Part shown: one piece after another, positions 25,086 through 33,993 of the stretch
How the letters are laid out: each line of letters begins with the position of its first letter
How positions within the stretch are numbered: position 1 is the first letter of the stretch
Assembly (NCBI RefSeq): GCF_018139985.1
Contig: NZ_JAGSOU010000007.1
Span: 1 to 64,000 of the forward strand
Origin: Actibacterium sp. MT2.3-13A
Lineage (GTDB): Bacteria; Pseudomonadota; Alphaproteobacteria; Rhodobacterales; Rhodobacteraceae
Direction of reading: 5' to 3'
Length of the DNA: 64,000 nucleotides
Position numbers and translations under genes: made by a program
Notes under the pieces: model-generated
What the model saw: the letters and a program-made list of their open reading frames with translations, nothing else
Told to the model about the DNA's origin: nothing
Databases searched by the model: none

Positions 25086-25125
25086 GTTTCAAATGCAACT
25101 GTCTCTTGATTGTTGCATTTGAAAC
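25086..25125. promoter_or_regulatory. Paired operators between marR and hmgA
   Basis: Two 14-bp elements form a perfect inverted repeat: GTTTCAAATGCAAC (25086-25099) and GTTGCATTTGAAAC (25112-25125), separated by 12 bp. Each element is itself an imperfect palindrome (10 of 14 positions), so each could hold one MarR dimer. A TATTAT -10-like box for hmgA (25126-25131) abuts the right-hand element, placing it in the promoter spacer, which suits repression. Confidence 0.75.
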
Positions 25126-25171
25126 TATTATCACGCCCACAATTTGCTGTCGAATCCGAGGGAGGCGCGCG

Positions 25172-26530
25172 ATGGACGGACATATCCAGGCCAACACCAC
25201 CATGAAGGACGTCAAGCTGGCGGCGGGCTACATGCCCGGCTTCGGCAACGACTTCGAGACCGAGGCGCTGCCCGGCGCGCTGCCGCAGGGCATGAACAGC
25301 CCGCAGAAATGCGCCTACGGCCTTTATGCCGAGCAGCTTTCGGGCACCGCCTTTACCGCGCCGCGGGGCCAGAACGAGCGGACCTGGTGCTACCGCATCC
25401 GCCCCTCGGTCAAGCATACGGGCCGTTTCACCAAGATCGACGTGCCCTACTGGAAATCGGCCCCCGATATCGACCCCGACGTGATCAGCCTCGGGCAGTA
25501 TCGCTGGGACCCGGTGCCGCATACCGAGGAGCGGCTCACCTGGGTCACCGGCATGCGCACCATGACCACCGCCGGCGACGTGAACACCCAGGTCGGCATG
25601 GCCGCGCATATCTACCTGGTCAACACCTCGATGGAGGACGAGTATTTCTACTCGGCCGACAGCGAATTGCTGGTCGTCCCGCAGGAAGGGCGGCTGCGCT
25701 TCGCCACCGAACTCGGCGTCATCGACCTGGAGCCGAAGGAGATCGCCATCCTGCCGCGCGGCATGGTCTACCGCGTCGAGGTGCTGGAAGGCCCCGCCCG
25801 CGGCTTCGTCTGCGAGAATTACGGCCAGAAATTCGACCTGCCCTCGCGCGGGCCGATCGGCGCCAACTGCCTGGCCAACCCGCGCGACTTCAAGACGCCG
25901 GTCGCCGCCTACGAGGACCGCGACGCCGACAGCCGCGTGGTGATGAAATGGTGCGGCCAGTTCCACGAGACCTTCATCGACCACTCGCCGCTGGACATCG
26001 TGGCCTGGCACGGCAACTACGCGCCCTGCAAATACGACCTGCGCAGCTTCAGCCCGGTGGGCGCGATCCTGTTCGACCATCCCGACCCGTCGATCTTCAC
26101 CGTGCTGACCGCGCCCTCCGGCGTGCCGGGCACCGCGAATATCGACTTCGTGCTGTTCCGCGAGCGCTGGATGGTGGCCGAGAACACCTTCCGCCCGCCA
26201 TGGTATCACAAGAACATCATGTCCGAGATGATGGGCAACATCTACGGCATCTACGACGCCAAGCCCGAGGGCTTCGTCCCCGGCGGCCTGTCGCTGCACA
26301 ACATGATGCTGCCGCACGGGCCCGACGTGGACGCCTTCGAGGGCGCCTCGAACGAGCCGATGGTGCCGAACTTCCTCGCCAACACCATGTCCTTCATGTT
26401 CGAGACCCGATTCCCGCAGCACCTGACCGTCTTCGCCGCGAAAGAGGCGCCGCTGCAGGACACCTACATGGACTGCTGGAAGGGGCTGAAGAAGCGCTTC
26501 AACGGCACGCCCGAAGGCGACTGGTCGTAA
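25172..26530 (+). CDS. hmgA: Homogentisate 1,2-dioxygenase
   Basis: 452 residues from the ATG at 25172 (GAGGGAGG upstream). [20 protein letters not shown] at the N-terminus, [13 protein letters not shown], then the cupin core with Fe ligands expected in [20 protein letters not shown] and [17 protein letters not shown], all family hallmarks. It cleaves the homogentisate ring to maleylacetoacetate. It heads hmgA-MBL-maiA-fahA and is probably repressed by the divergent MarR protein. Usual length. Confidence 0.96.
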   Translation: MDGHIQANTTMKDVKLAAGYMPGFGNDFETEALPGALPQGMNSPQKCAYGLYAEQLSGTAFTAPRGQNERTWCYRIRPSVKHTGRFTKIDVPYWKSAPDIDPDVISLGQYRWDPVPHTEERLTWVTGMRTMTTAGDVNTQVGMAAHIYLVNTSMEDEYFYSADSELLVVPQEGRLRFATELGVIDLEPKEIAILPRGMVYRVEVLEGPARGFVCENYGQKFDLPSRGPIGANCLANPRDFKTPVAAYEDRDADSRVVMKWCGQFHETFIDHSPLDIVAWHGNYAPCKYDLRSFSPVGAILFDHPDPSIFTVLTAPSGVPGTANIDFVLFRERWMVAENTFRPPWYHKNIMSEMMGNIYGIYDAKPEGFVPGGLSLHNMMLPHGPDVDAFEGASNEPMVPNFLANTMSFMFETRFPQHLTVFAAKEAPLQDTYMDCWKGLKKRFNGTPEGDWS

Positions 26531-27381
26531 TGCCTTCGGTCGCGCTTCTCGGCGTCAAGGGCGGCCCGGCCATCCGGCCGGGCTCGTCCATGCCCACGTC
26601 GCACCTGCTGCGGCTGGCAGGCAGGACCGTGCTGGTCGATGCCGGGCTGGGCGCGTCGCGCGGCGTGATCGGGCAGGGGGGCGGGCTGCACGCGCTCGAC
26701 CTGATCGTCATCACCCATCTGCATTCCGACCATTACCTCGAACTCGGGCCGCTGGTGCACACCGCCTGGACGGCGGGGCTTAAGCGCCCGGTGCGAGTGA
26801 TCGGCCCGGCCGGGCTGGCCGCCTATTTCGAGGCGTTCTGGGCGGCGATGTCCTTCGACATCGAGTTGCGTATCGCCGACGAGGGCCGGCCCGATATCCG
26901 CCGGATGGTGGCGCTGCAGGAACTGCGCGAAGGCGAGGTGCTGGACGGGGACGGGCTGCGCCTGCGCGCCATGCGCAATGTGCATCCGCCGATCGAGGAC
27001 AGCTTCGCCCTGCGCTTCGAGGGCGAGGGCAAGGCCGTCGTCTTCTCCGGCGACACCGCGCCGATGGCCGCGATGGCCGATTTCGCGAAAGGCGCCGATC
27101 TGCTGGTGCATGAGGCGATGCTGCTGGAAGGGGTCGATGCGCTCTGCGCCCGGGTGGGCAATGGCGACGACCGGCTCAAGGCCCACCTGCTGCGCAGCCA
27201 CACCCCCGCGGGCGAGGCCGGGCGGATCGCCATGCACGCCGGCGTGGGGGCGCTGGCGCTCAACCACCTGATCCCCAATGACGACCCGGATTTCACCGAA
27301 GCCCACTGGCGGGCCGAGGTCGCGCCGCATTGGTCCGGCCCGCTCCATCTCGGGCGGGACGGCATGGTCATCGAATTCTGA
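26530..27381 (+). CDS. MBL-fold metallohydrolase in the homogentisate operon
   Basis: 283 residues from the ATG at 26530, which overlaps the hmgA stop (TAATG). It has an intact metallo-beta-lactamase motif HLHSDH (in LIVITHLHSDHYLELGPLVH), a later VVFSGDTAPM segment, and His in ALNHLIPND, so a two-metal site is expected. The fold resembles the RNase Z/arylsulfatase-like MBL branch. Being inside the operon between hmgA and maiA suggests hydrolysis of a pathway-related ester or lactone (homogentisate lactone is one idea), but this is inference. Confidence 0.75.
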   Translation: MPSVALLGVKGGPAIRPGSSMPTSHLLRLAGRTVLVDAGLGASRGVIGQGGGLHALDLIVITHLHSDHYLELGPLVHTAWTAGLKRPVRVIGPAGLAAYFEAFWAAMSFDIELRIADEGRPDIRRMVALQELREGEVLDGDGLRLRAMRNVHPPIEDSFALRFEGEGKAVVFSGDTAPMAAMADFAKGADLLVHEAMLLEGVDALCARVGNGDDRLKAHLLRSHTPAGEAGRIAMHAGVGALALNHLIPNDDPDFTEAHWRAEVAPHWSGPLHLGRDGMVIEF

Positions 27382-27391
27382 GGGACCGCGG

Positions 27392-28036
27392 ATGAAGCTC
27401 TATACCTACTGGCGCTCGACCGCCGCCTACCGCGTGCGGATCGCGCTGAACCTCAAGGGGATCGAGGCCGAGATGGTGCCGGTCGATCTGGTCAAGGACG
27501 GCGGGCAGCAGCACAGCCCCGATTACCTGGCGCTGAATCCCGCGCATCTGGTGCCGACGCTGGTGCTCGACGACGGCACCGCGCTGACCCAGTCGCTGGC
27601 CATCATCGACTATCTGGAGGCGCTGTGGCCCGCGCCGGCGTTGCTGCCCGCCGATCCGGTCGCCCGCGCGCAGGTGCTGGCCGCCGCGCATCTGGTGGCG
27701 ATGGACATCCATCCGGTGAACAACCTGCGCGTGGTGCAGCACCTGGGCGAAACCTACGACGCCACGCCCGAGGACAAGGCCGCATGGATGCGGCACTGGA
27801 TGGCCCGGGGCTTCGACGCGCTGCAGGCGATGGTTCGCCCCGACACGCCCTTTGCCTTCGGCGAGGCGCCCGGCCTGGCCGATATCTGCCTTGTCGCCCA
27901 GATGTATAACGCCCATCGCTGGGGGCTGGACCTTGCGCCCTATGCCCGCCTCTGCGAGATCGAGACCCGATGCGCGGCCCTGCCGGCCTTCGCCGAGGCC
28001 GCGCCCGAGAAACAGCCCGACGCGGCCCAAGCCTGA
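27392..28036 (+). CDS. maiA: Maleylacetoacetate isomerase (zeta-class GST)
   Basis: 214 residues from the ATG at 27392. N-terminal thioredoxin domain with the zeta-GST signature YWRSTAAYRVRIALNLK (active-site Ser-Thr pair), PAHLVPTLVLDDGTALTQSL, and a C-terminal helical domain with GEAPGLADICLVAQMYNAHR. It isomerises maleylacetoacetate to fumarylacetoacetate using glutathione. It sits 10 bases after the MBL gene and 10 before fahA. Confidence 0.93.
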   Translation: MKLYTYWRSTAAYRVRIALNLKGIEAEMVPVDLVKDGGQQHSPDYLALNPAHLVPTLVLDDGTALTQSLAIIDYLEALWPAPALLPADPVARAQVLAAAHLVAMDIHPVNNLRVVQHLGETYDATPEDKAAWMRHWMARGFDALQAMVRPDTPFAFGEAPGLADICLVAQMYNAHRWGLDLAPYARLCEIETRCAALPAFAEAAPEKQPDAAQA

Positions 28037-28046
28037 GAGGACTGAC

Positions 28047-29309
28047 ATGCCCCTGATGAAATCCTGGGTCGAGAGCGCCAACGCGCCCGACTGCCCCTTT
28101 CCGCTGAACAACCTGCCCTATGGCGTGTTCTCCGCCGAAGGCTCCGAGCCGCGCTGCGGCGTGGCGATCGGGGAGATGATCCTCGACGTTACCCTGCTGG
28201 AAGAGGACGGCGTCATCGCTCCCGGCGAAAGTCCGGTCTTCGACGTGCCCTTCTGGAACGATTTCATGGAACTCGGCCCTGAGGCCTGGGCCGAGTTCCG
28301 CGATACCCTGATCGCCATGCTGGGCGCGGACGCCGCGCCCGCAGCCCGTGCCGCGGCCGAAAAGGCGCTGGTGCCGGCGGCGGCGGCCGAGATGCACATG
28401 CCCTTCGTGGTCAGCGAATACACCGACTTCTACGCCGGCCGGAACCACGCCTTCAATGTCGGCACCATGTTCCGCGGCCCCGAGAACGCGCTGCCGCCGA
28501 ACTGGCTGCATATCCCCATCGGCTACAACGGCCGCGCCTCCTCGGTGGTGGTCTCGGGCACCGCGTTCCACCGCCCCTGGGGGCAGATCAAGGCCCCCGA
28601 CGAGGGCGCACCGCGCTTCGCGCCCTGCAAGCGCTTCGACATCGAGCTTGAAATGGGCGCCATCGTCGGCCAGCCCAGCCGCGGCCCGATCACCGTGGCC
28701 GAGGCCGATGCGGCGATCTTCGGCTATGTGCTGCTCAACGACTGGTCGGCGCGCGATATCCAGGCCTGGGAATACCAGCCGCTGGGCCCCTTCCAGTCCA
28801 AGGCGACGGCGACCACGATCTCGCCCTGGATCGTGACCAAGGCTGCGCTGGAGCCCTTCCGCACCGCCACGCCCGCGCGCGAGAAGGAACTGCTGCCCTA
28901 CCTGGATGAGCCGGGCCCGATGCTCTACGACATCGAGCTGGAGGTGACCCTGCGCCCCGAGGGGGGCGAGGAAACCACAATCACCCGCACCAACTACAAG
29001 GAGATGTATTACTCCGCCGCGCAGCAGCTGGCGCATCACACCACCAGCGGCTGCCCGATGAACGTGGGCGACCTCCTGGGCTCGGGCACCATCTCCGGCC
29101 CCACAAAGGGAAGCCGCGGCTCGCTGCTGGAGCTCAGCTGGGGCGGCAAGGAGCCGGTCGAGCTGACCGGCGGAGGCACCCGCAGCTTCATCGAGGACGA
29201 CGACACCCTCACGCTGAAGGGCGCGGCCCGCGGCGACGGATACACCATCGGCTTCGGCGATTGCGTGGGCAAGGTCCTGCCCGCCCTCGACGACCCCTAC
29301 AAGCGGTAA
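28047..29309 (+). CDS. fahA: Fumarylacetoacetase
   Basis: 420 residues from the ATG at 28047 (GAGAGG upstream). N-terminal SH3-like FAH domain (NLPYGVFSAEGSEPRCGVAI), then the hydrolase core: EYTDFYAGRNHAFNVGTMFR, YNGRASSVVVSGTAFHRPWG, FDIELEMGAIVG, NDWSARDIQAWEYQPLGPF, and a C-terminal DLLGSGTISGP. It splits fumarylacetoacetate into fumarate and acetoacetate, the last step of the pathway begun by HmgA. The gap after it (29310-29390) carries a CTTCTTGGCCCAAATACTCCC tract. Confidence 0.95.
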   Translation: MPLMKSWVESANAPDCPFPLNNLPYGVFSAEGSEPRCGVAIGEMILDVTLLEEDGVIAPGESPVFDVPFWNDFMELGPEAWAEFRDTLIAMLGADAAPAARAAAEKALVPAAAAEMHMPFVVSEYTDFYAGRNHAFNVGTMFRGPENALPPNWLHIPIGYNGRASSVVVSGTAFHRPWGQIKAPDEGAPRFAPCKRFDIELEMGAIVGQPSRGPITVAEADAAIFGYVLLNDWSARDIQAWEYQPLGPFQSKATATTISPWIVTKAALEPFRTATPAREKELLPYLDEPGPMLYDIELEVTLRPEGGEETTITRTNYKEMYYSAAQQLAHHTTSGCPMNVGDLLGSGTISGPTKGSRGSLLELSWGGKEPVELTGGGTRSFIEDDDTLTLKGAARGDGYTIGFGDCVGKVLPALDDPYKR

Positions 29310-29390
29310 CCCCCCCTTCTTCTTGGCCCAAATACTCCCGCCAGAGGCGGCCGACCCCGCCGCCGGCGCAGCGCTCAAAGGATAAAGACC

Positions 29391-30341
29391 ATGGCAAAAG
29401 CATTCGCGTCGCAAGGCGACATGACCGAAAAGAAAATCAGCTTCACCGAGGTGGGCGAGGGCATCTACGCCTTCACCGCCGAGGGCGACCCGAACTCGGG
29501 CGTGATCATCGGCGACGACTCGGTGATGATCGTCGAGGCGCAGGCCACGCCCCGCCTGGCGAACAAGGTGATCGAATGCGTCCGCTCCGTCACCGACAAG
29601 CCGATCACCCATCTGGCCCTGACCCATTACCACGCCGTGCGCGTGCTGGGCGCATCCGCCTTCGGCGCGCAGCAGATCATCATGGGCGATGCCGCCCGCG
29701 CCATGGTGGTCGAGCGCGGTCAGGAGGACTGGGACAGCGAATTCCAGCGCTTCCCGCGCCTTTTCGAAGGGCATGAGAGCATCCCCGGCCTGACCTGGCC
29801 GACCACCACCTTCTCGGACAACATGACCGTCTATCTCGGCAGCCGCCGGGTTGACCTGATGCACCTGGGCCGGGCGCATACGGCGGGCGACATCGTGATC
29901 CATGTGCCCGACCAGAACGTTATGTTCACCGGCGACATCGTCGAATACCACTCGGCCTGCTATTGCGGCGACGGGCATTTCAACGACTGGGGCGACACGC
30001 TCGATGCGATCAAGTGGTTCGAGGTCGACGCCATCGCACCGGGCCGCGGCGACGCGCTGGTGGGTCAGGAGATGGTGAACGAGGCCATCGAGAACACCCG
30101 CGATTTTGTGGAAAGCACCTATCGCCCGGCCGCCCGCGTCGCCGCCCGCGGCGGCGGCCTGAAGGAAGCCTGGGACGCCGTGCGCGCCGAATGCGACCCC
30201 AAGTTCGCCGATTACGCGATCTACGAGCATTGCCTGCCTTTCAACGTCGCGCGCGCCTATGACGAGGCCCGCGGCATCGATACCCCCCGGATCTGGACCG
30301 CGCAGCGCGATCTCGAGATGTGGGAACAACTGCAGGGGTGA
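29391..30341 (+). CDS. MBL-fold protein with altered metal-binding motif
   Basis: 316 residues. The MBL fold is clear (VGEGIYAFTAEGDPNSGVIIG, THLALTHYH, HLGRAHTAGDIVIH, VMFTGDIVEYHSA), but the HxHxDH motif reads H79-Y-H81-A-V83-R84, so the Asp and last His that bind the second zinc are replaced. One metal, or a non-hydrolytic role, is likely. It follows fahA by 81 bases and precedes the FAD hydroxylase, so it probably belongs to aromatic catabolism. The substrate is unknown. Confidence 0.72.
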   Translation: MAKAFASQGDMTEKKISFTEVGEGIYAFTAEGDPNSGVIIGDDSVMIVEAQATPRLANKVIECVRSVTDKPITHLALTHYHAVRVLGASAFGAQQIIMGDAARAMVVERGQEDWDSEFQRFPRLFEGHESIPGLTWPTTTFSDNMTVYLGSRRVDLMHLGRAHTAGDIVIHVPDQNVMFTGDIVEYHSACYCGDGHFNDWGDTLDAIKWFEVDAIAPGRGDALVGQEMVNEAIENTRDFVESTYRPAARVAARGGGLKEAWDAVRAECDPKFADYAIYEHCLPFNVARAYDEARGIDTPRIWTAQRDLEMWEQLQG

Positions 30342-30352
30342 GGCCCGTCCAG

Positions 30353-30375
30353 GAAACGCTCCGGTGGAGCGTTTC
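30353..30375. repeat. Perfect 10-bp stem hairpin between MBL and hydroxylase genes
   Basis: GAAACGCTCC, a 3-base loop (GGT), then GGAGCGTTTC. A second stem follows (GGGCCGA from 30377 pairing with TCGGCCC near 30410). There is no T-run, so this may be a transcript-processing or stabilising structure, not a full terminator, since the downstream gene seems to belong to the same operon. Confidence 0.6.
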
Positions 30376-30433
30376 AGGGCCGAACGGGCGGAGCCCCGGA
30401 TCGGCCCACTAAGACCATGTGCGAGGAACTGAC

Positions 30434-32038
30434 ATGAACAAGATCTTCGAGATCCCGCTTTACCCCTACACCCGCTCGCCCGATCAGGACGCCGCGGCGC
30501 CGGTGCGGCGCAAGGTGGTCGTGGTCGGCGCGGGCCCGGTGGGGCTGGCCGCCGCCATCGACCTCGCGCAGCAGGGGGTCGAGGTGGTGGTGCTCGACGA
30601 CAACGACAAGGTCAGCTTCGGCTCCCGCGCAATCTGCTTCGCCAAGCGCCCGCTGGAGATCCTTGACCGGCTTGGCTGCGGCGAGCCGATGGTGCAGAAG
30701 GGCGTTCAGTGGAACGTGGGCAAGGTGTTCTTCGACGACCGTCAGGTCTATGAGTTCAACCTCCTGCCCGAGGACGGCCACCGCCGCCCGGCCTTCATCA
30801 ACCTGCAGCAATATTATTTCGAGGAATACCTCGTGAACCGCGTCCGCGAGTTGCAGGCCGTGGGCGCGCCGATCGAGCTGCGCGGCGGCAACAAGGTGCT
30901 CAGTGCCGAGGACAAGGGCGACCACGTCGCCCTGAGCGTGGACACGCCCGAGGGCGAATATGCGCTTGAGGCCGACTGGCTGATCGCCTGCGACGGGGCG
31001 GGCTCGCCCATCCGGCAGATGATGGGGCTCGATTTCGTGGGCCGGGTGTTCGAGGACAACTTCCTGATCGCGGACGTGATCATGGAGGCCGACTTCCCCA
31101 CCGAGCGCTGGTTCTGGTTCGACCCGCCCTTCAACCGCGGCCAGTCGGCGCTGCTGCACAAGCAGCCCGACGGGGTGTGGCGGATCGACCTGCAACTGGG
31201 CTGGGACATCGACAAGGACGAGGAAAAGAAGCCCGAGAACGTCATTCCCCGCCTCAAGGCGATGCTGGGCGACGAGGTGAAGTTCGACCTCGAATGGGTC
31301 TCCATCTACACCTTCCAGTGCCGTCGGATGGAGAAATTCCGCCACGGGCGGGTGATCTTCGCCGGCGATGCGGCGCATCAGGTCAGCCCCTTCGGCGCGC
31401 GCGGCGCGAACTCGGGGCTTCAGGACACCGACAACCTGTGCTGGAAGCTGAAGCTGGTGATCGAGGGGCAGGCGCCGGAAACGCTGCTCGACAGCTACGA
31501 TGCCGAGCGCATCCACGGCGCCGACGAGAACATCCTGAATTCATCACGCTCCACCGATTTCATCACGCCCAAGTCCGAGATCAGCCGCATCTTCCGCGAC
31601 GCGGTGCTGGACCTGTCGGAACAGGTGGCTTTCGCCCGGCCGCTGGTCAATTCGGGGCGGCTGAGCGTGCCTTGCACCTATGACGGCTCGCCGCTTAACG
31701 GGCCCGATTGCAACGCGATGCCCGCGCGCACGCGGCCCGGCTCTCCGGCGATCGACGCGCCGGTTCAGGGCGGCTGGCTGCTGTCGCAGCTGGGCGGCGG
31801 CTTCCGCCTGCTGACCATCGACGCGGACGCGCCCGAGGTGCTGGAGGAGGGCGGCATCGCCGCGACGCGCCTCGCGCTGTCTGCCGGCGACACGCCGGAA
31901 CTGGCCGACCGCTATCTGGGCGACGCGCTCTCGGCGGTCTACCTGATCCGCCCCGACCAGCATGTCGCGGCGCGCTGGGAACGCTATGACGAGGCGGCGG
32001 TGCGCGCCGCGCTGAACACGGCCACCGGCCGGGCCTGA
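30434..32038 (+). CDS. FAD-dependent aromatic hydroxylase (MhpA/PheA class)
   Basis: 534 residues from the ATG at 30434 (GAGGAA upstream). Class A flavoprotein monooxygenase: VVVVGAGPVGLAAAIDLAQQ (GxGxxG), the DG motif CDGAGSPIRQMMG, and GDAAHQVSPFGARGANSGLQ with GD plus the FAD-ribityl loop, then a C-terminal thioredoxin-like domain. It hydroxylates a phenolic acid with NAD(P)H and O2. Next to hmgA-maiA-fahA it may make homogentisate from a hydroxyphenylacetate, but the substrate is not determinable from sequence. It is followed by a DUF2783 gene. Confidence 0.82.
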   Translation: MNKIFEIPLYPYTRSPDQDAAAPVRRKVVVVGAGPVGLAAAIDLAQQGVEVVVLDDNDKVSFGSRAICFAKRPLEILDRLGCGEPMVQKGVQWNVGKVFFDDRQVYEFNLLPEDGHRRPAFINLQQYYFEEYLVNRVRELQAVGAPIELRGGNKVLSAEDKGDHVALSVDTPEGEYALEADWLIACDGAGSPIRQMMGLDFVGRVFEDNFLIADVIMEADFPTERWFWFDPPFNRGQSALLHKQPDGVWRIDLQLGWDIDKDEEKKPENVIPRLKAMLGDEVKFDLEWVSIYTFQCRRMEKFRHGRVIFAGDAAHQVSPFGARGANSGLQDTDNLCWKLKLVIEGQAPETLLDSYDAERIHGADENILNSSRSTDFITPKSEISRIFRDAVLDLSEQVAFARPLVNSGRLSVPCTYDGSPLNGPDCNAMPARTRPGSPAIDAPVQGGWLLSQLGGGFRLLTIDADAPEVLEEGGIAATRLALSAGDTPELADRYLGDALSAVYLIRPDQHVAARWERYDEAAVRAALNTATGRA

Positions 32039-32049
32039 GGAGGAACGCC

Positions 32050-32244
32050 ATGAGCACGCTCAACACCGCCCCCAACATCGCCCGCCCCGACGATTTCTAC
32101 GCCGCGCTGCTGGCGGCGCACGAGGGACTGAGCAAGGCCGAAAGCGACGCGTTGAACGCGCGTCTGGTGCTGATCCTCAGCAACCATGTCGGCGATATGG
32201 AGGTGCTGGAGGAGGCGCTGGCGCTGGCCCGCCCGCGCGGCTGA
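32050..32244 (+). CDS. DUF2783 small protein
   Basis: 64 residues with a strong ribosome site (GAGGAGGAACGCC before ATG). The sequence (DDFYAALLAAHEGLSKAESD, LILSNHVGDMEVLEEALALA) matches the short all-helical DUF2783 family as I recall it. It starts 11 bases after the FAD hydroxylase. As I remember, this pairing recurs in related bacteria, so it may be an accessory subunit or stability factor for the hydroxylase. Function unknown. Confidence 0.75.
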   Translation: MSTLNTAPNIARPDDFYAALLAAHEGLSKAESDALNARLVLILSNHVGDMEVLEEALALARPRG

Positions 32245-32351
32245 CCGCGCCTGCCGGCGCGCCTCGCACATCGCGGGGCAAAGCGGCTGGGCTTTTGCGC
32301 GCGGGGCGCTAAGGTGGCCCGGAACCGCCCAAAAGGAGCCGCCGCCGCGCC

Positions 32352-33764
32352 ATGGAGATCGTCGCGAGCACATTCCTGTCGCTGGCCGCGATCGCGGCGT
32401 TGATGGTCATGGGTCCGCATCGCGGGCTGTGGCTGGCGATGGCCATGGCGCCGTTCGGCGCGGCGGCCGCGTTCAATCTGCCGGCGCTGGGCGGGGCGTC
32501 GATCCTGGCGCTCGACCTGATGGCGGTGACGCTGTTCGGTCTGGTCATTCTCAGCCGCGACGGGATGCGCCAGGTCGTCGGCACGATGCGGATGGGTCAG
32601 CCGGGGTTCTGGCTGCTGCTGCTGGGGCTGTTCTGCATCATGGCGGCGCTTTTCCTGCCCCGCGTGTTCCAGGGGCAGACCGAGGTGTTCTCGATCGCGC
32701 GGAGCGAGGGGCGGACTGCCATCATCTCGGTGCCGCTGCGCCCGAATGTCGGCAATCTGACACAGCTGTTCCGTATCGGGCTGGGCGTTCTGGCCTTCCT
32801 TGCCCTGGCCACGGCGTTCCGCCGCCGCCCCGATGCCGGCCGGGTGCGGCGCGCGATGATCGTCGTCACATGCGTGCATGTCGCGCTGGGCTGGCTGGAC
32901 GTGATCAGCCACGCCGTCGGCCTGCCGGAGCTGCTGGAGCCGATCCGCACCGCCAATTACGCGATGCTGACCGAAAGCATGATGGGCGGGCTGAAGCGCA
33001 TGGTCGGAGGCTTTCCCGAGGCGTCGTCCTATGGCTATCTCACCTTGGCGCTATTCGGGTTCTGGCTGCAATACTGGGTCGCCGGGGGGCGATCGCGGCT
33101 TGGGTTCTGGATGCTGCTGGCCACGGTCGTGGTGCTTTTGCGCGGCACCTCCTCCTCGGCCTATGTGGCGGCGGCACTGTTCTGCGTCAGCTTCGCGGGT
33201 CTGGCCTATCTGCGCCGGCTGCGCCACCGCGTGCACCGGCGCACCGCGGCGGTCTGGGCCGTGGCGGCGGTGCTGGCCTGGCTGGGGGCCATCGGCCTGT
33301 TCGCGGCCTATCAGCTGGTCGATCCCGTCGCGGCCTACCTGGACCGGGCGCTGTTCCAGAAACTGGAGGGCTCTTCGGGGGTCGAGCGGATGAGCTGGAA
33401 CGCGCAGGCCTTCAGCAATTTCCTCGAGACCTGGATGATGGGGGCGGGGCTGGGCTCGATCCGGGCGTCGAACTGGCTGCTGGCCTGCCTCGGCAGCATC
33501 GGGCTGATCGGCACGGGGCTGTTTCTGGGATTTCTGGGCGCAACGGCGACGTTGCGCGAACAGGGCGGCGATCAGGAGCGCGCGGTGGTGATCCGGGCGC
33601 TGAAGGCGGCCTGTCTGGCGCTGTTCTGCGTGGCGATGTTGATTCTGCCGACACCCGATCTGGGGATCTTCTTCTTCATGCTGGCGGGGCTCGCGGCGGG
33701 GCTGGCGCGCGGTGGCTTGCTGCGCGCGCGGCACGGGGCTGAGGTCGCCCGGCGCTTCCATTGA
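32352..33764 (+). CDS. Wzy/O-antigen-ligase-like polysaccharide polymerase (copy 1)
   Basis: 470 residues, about 10-12 hydrophobic spans and a large external loop, Wzy_C/O-antigen-ligase type. Typical loop elements are GGFPEASSYGYLTLALFG and SGVERMSWNAQAFSNFL followed by MGAGLGSIRASNW. It would polymerise lipid-linked repeat units at the periplasmic face. It is a paralog of the gene at 42343-43773, sharing these loop motifs and an IRTA(N/D)Y element. It begins the exopolysaccharide region and is followed by a Wzc-like gene. Confidence 0.75.
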   Translation: MEIVASTFLSLAAIAALMVMGPHRGLWLAMAMAPFGAAAAFNLPALGGASILALDLMAVTLFGLVILSRDGMRQVVGTMRMGQPGFWLLLLGLFCIMAALFLPRVFQGQTEVFSIARSEGRTAIISVPLRPNVGNLTQLFRIGLGVLAFLALATAFRRRPDAGRVRRAMIVVTCVHVALGWLDVISHAVGLPELLEPIRTANYAMLTESMMGGLKRMVGGFPEASSYGYLTLALFGFWLQYWVAGGRSRLGFWMLLATVVVLLRGTSSSAYVAAALFCVSFAGLAYLRRLRHRVHRRTAAVWAVAAVLAWLGAIGLFAAYQLVDPVAAYLDRALFQKLEGSSGVERMSWNAQAFSNFLETWMMGAGLGSIRASNWLLACLGSIGLIGTGLFLGFLGATATLREQGGDQERAVVIRALKAACLALFCVAMLILPTPDLGIFFFMLAGLAAGLARGGLLRARHGAEVARRFH

Positions 33765-33993
33765 TCGTTGATGAAGTGCAATCCGAGCGAATGTCTGTCA
33801 TTGTGATGCAGGTGGCGACAGCGCCGAGGGTTTTCCCGGTTTTCCTTGCGCTTGAAGGTTCTAATGCCATTATTTTGTCGCTATTTCTTGTCTGAACCGG
33901 TTGCATGGCTCGACCGGCGTGTTCCCCGGCCACGGACGCGAGGAGAACTGTGAGACCCGCAGGGTGGGTGGGGCTCGCATGTGGAGTACGAGG

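Noticed and set aside
29316-29339. CTTCTTCTTGGCCCAAATACTCCC as a repeated element
   Set aside because: The string looks like an intergenic element I associate with Rhodobacterales genomes, but I found only one copy in this window and cannot show that it repeats.
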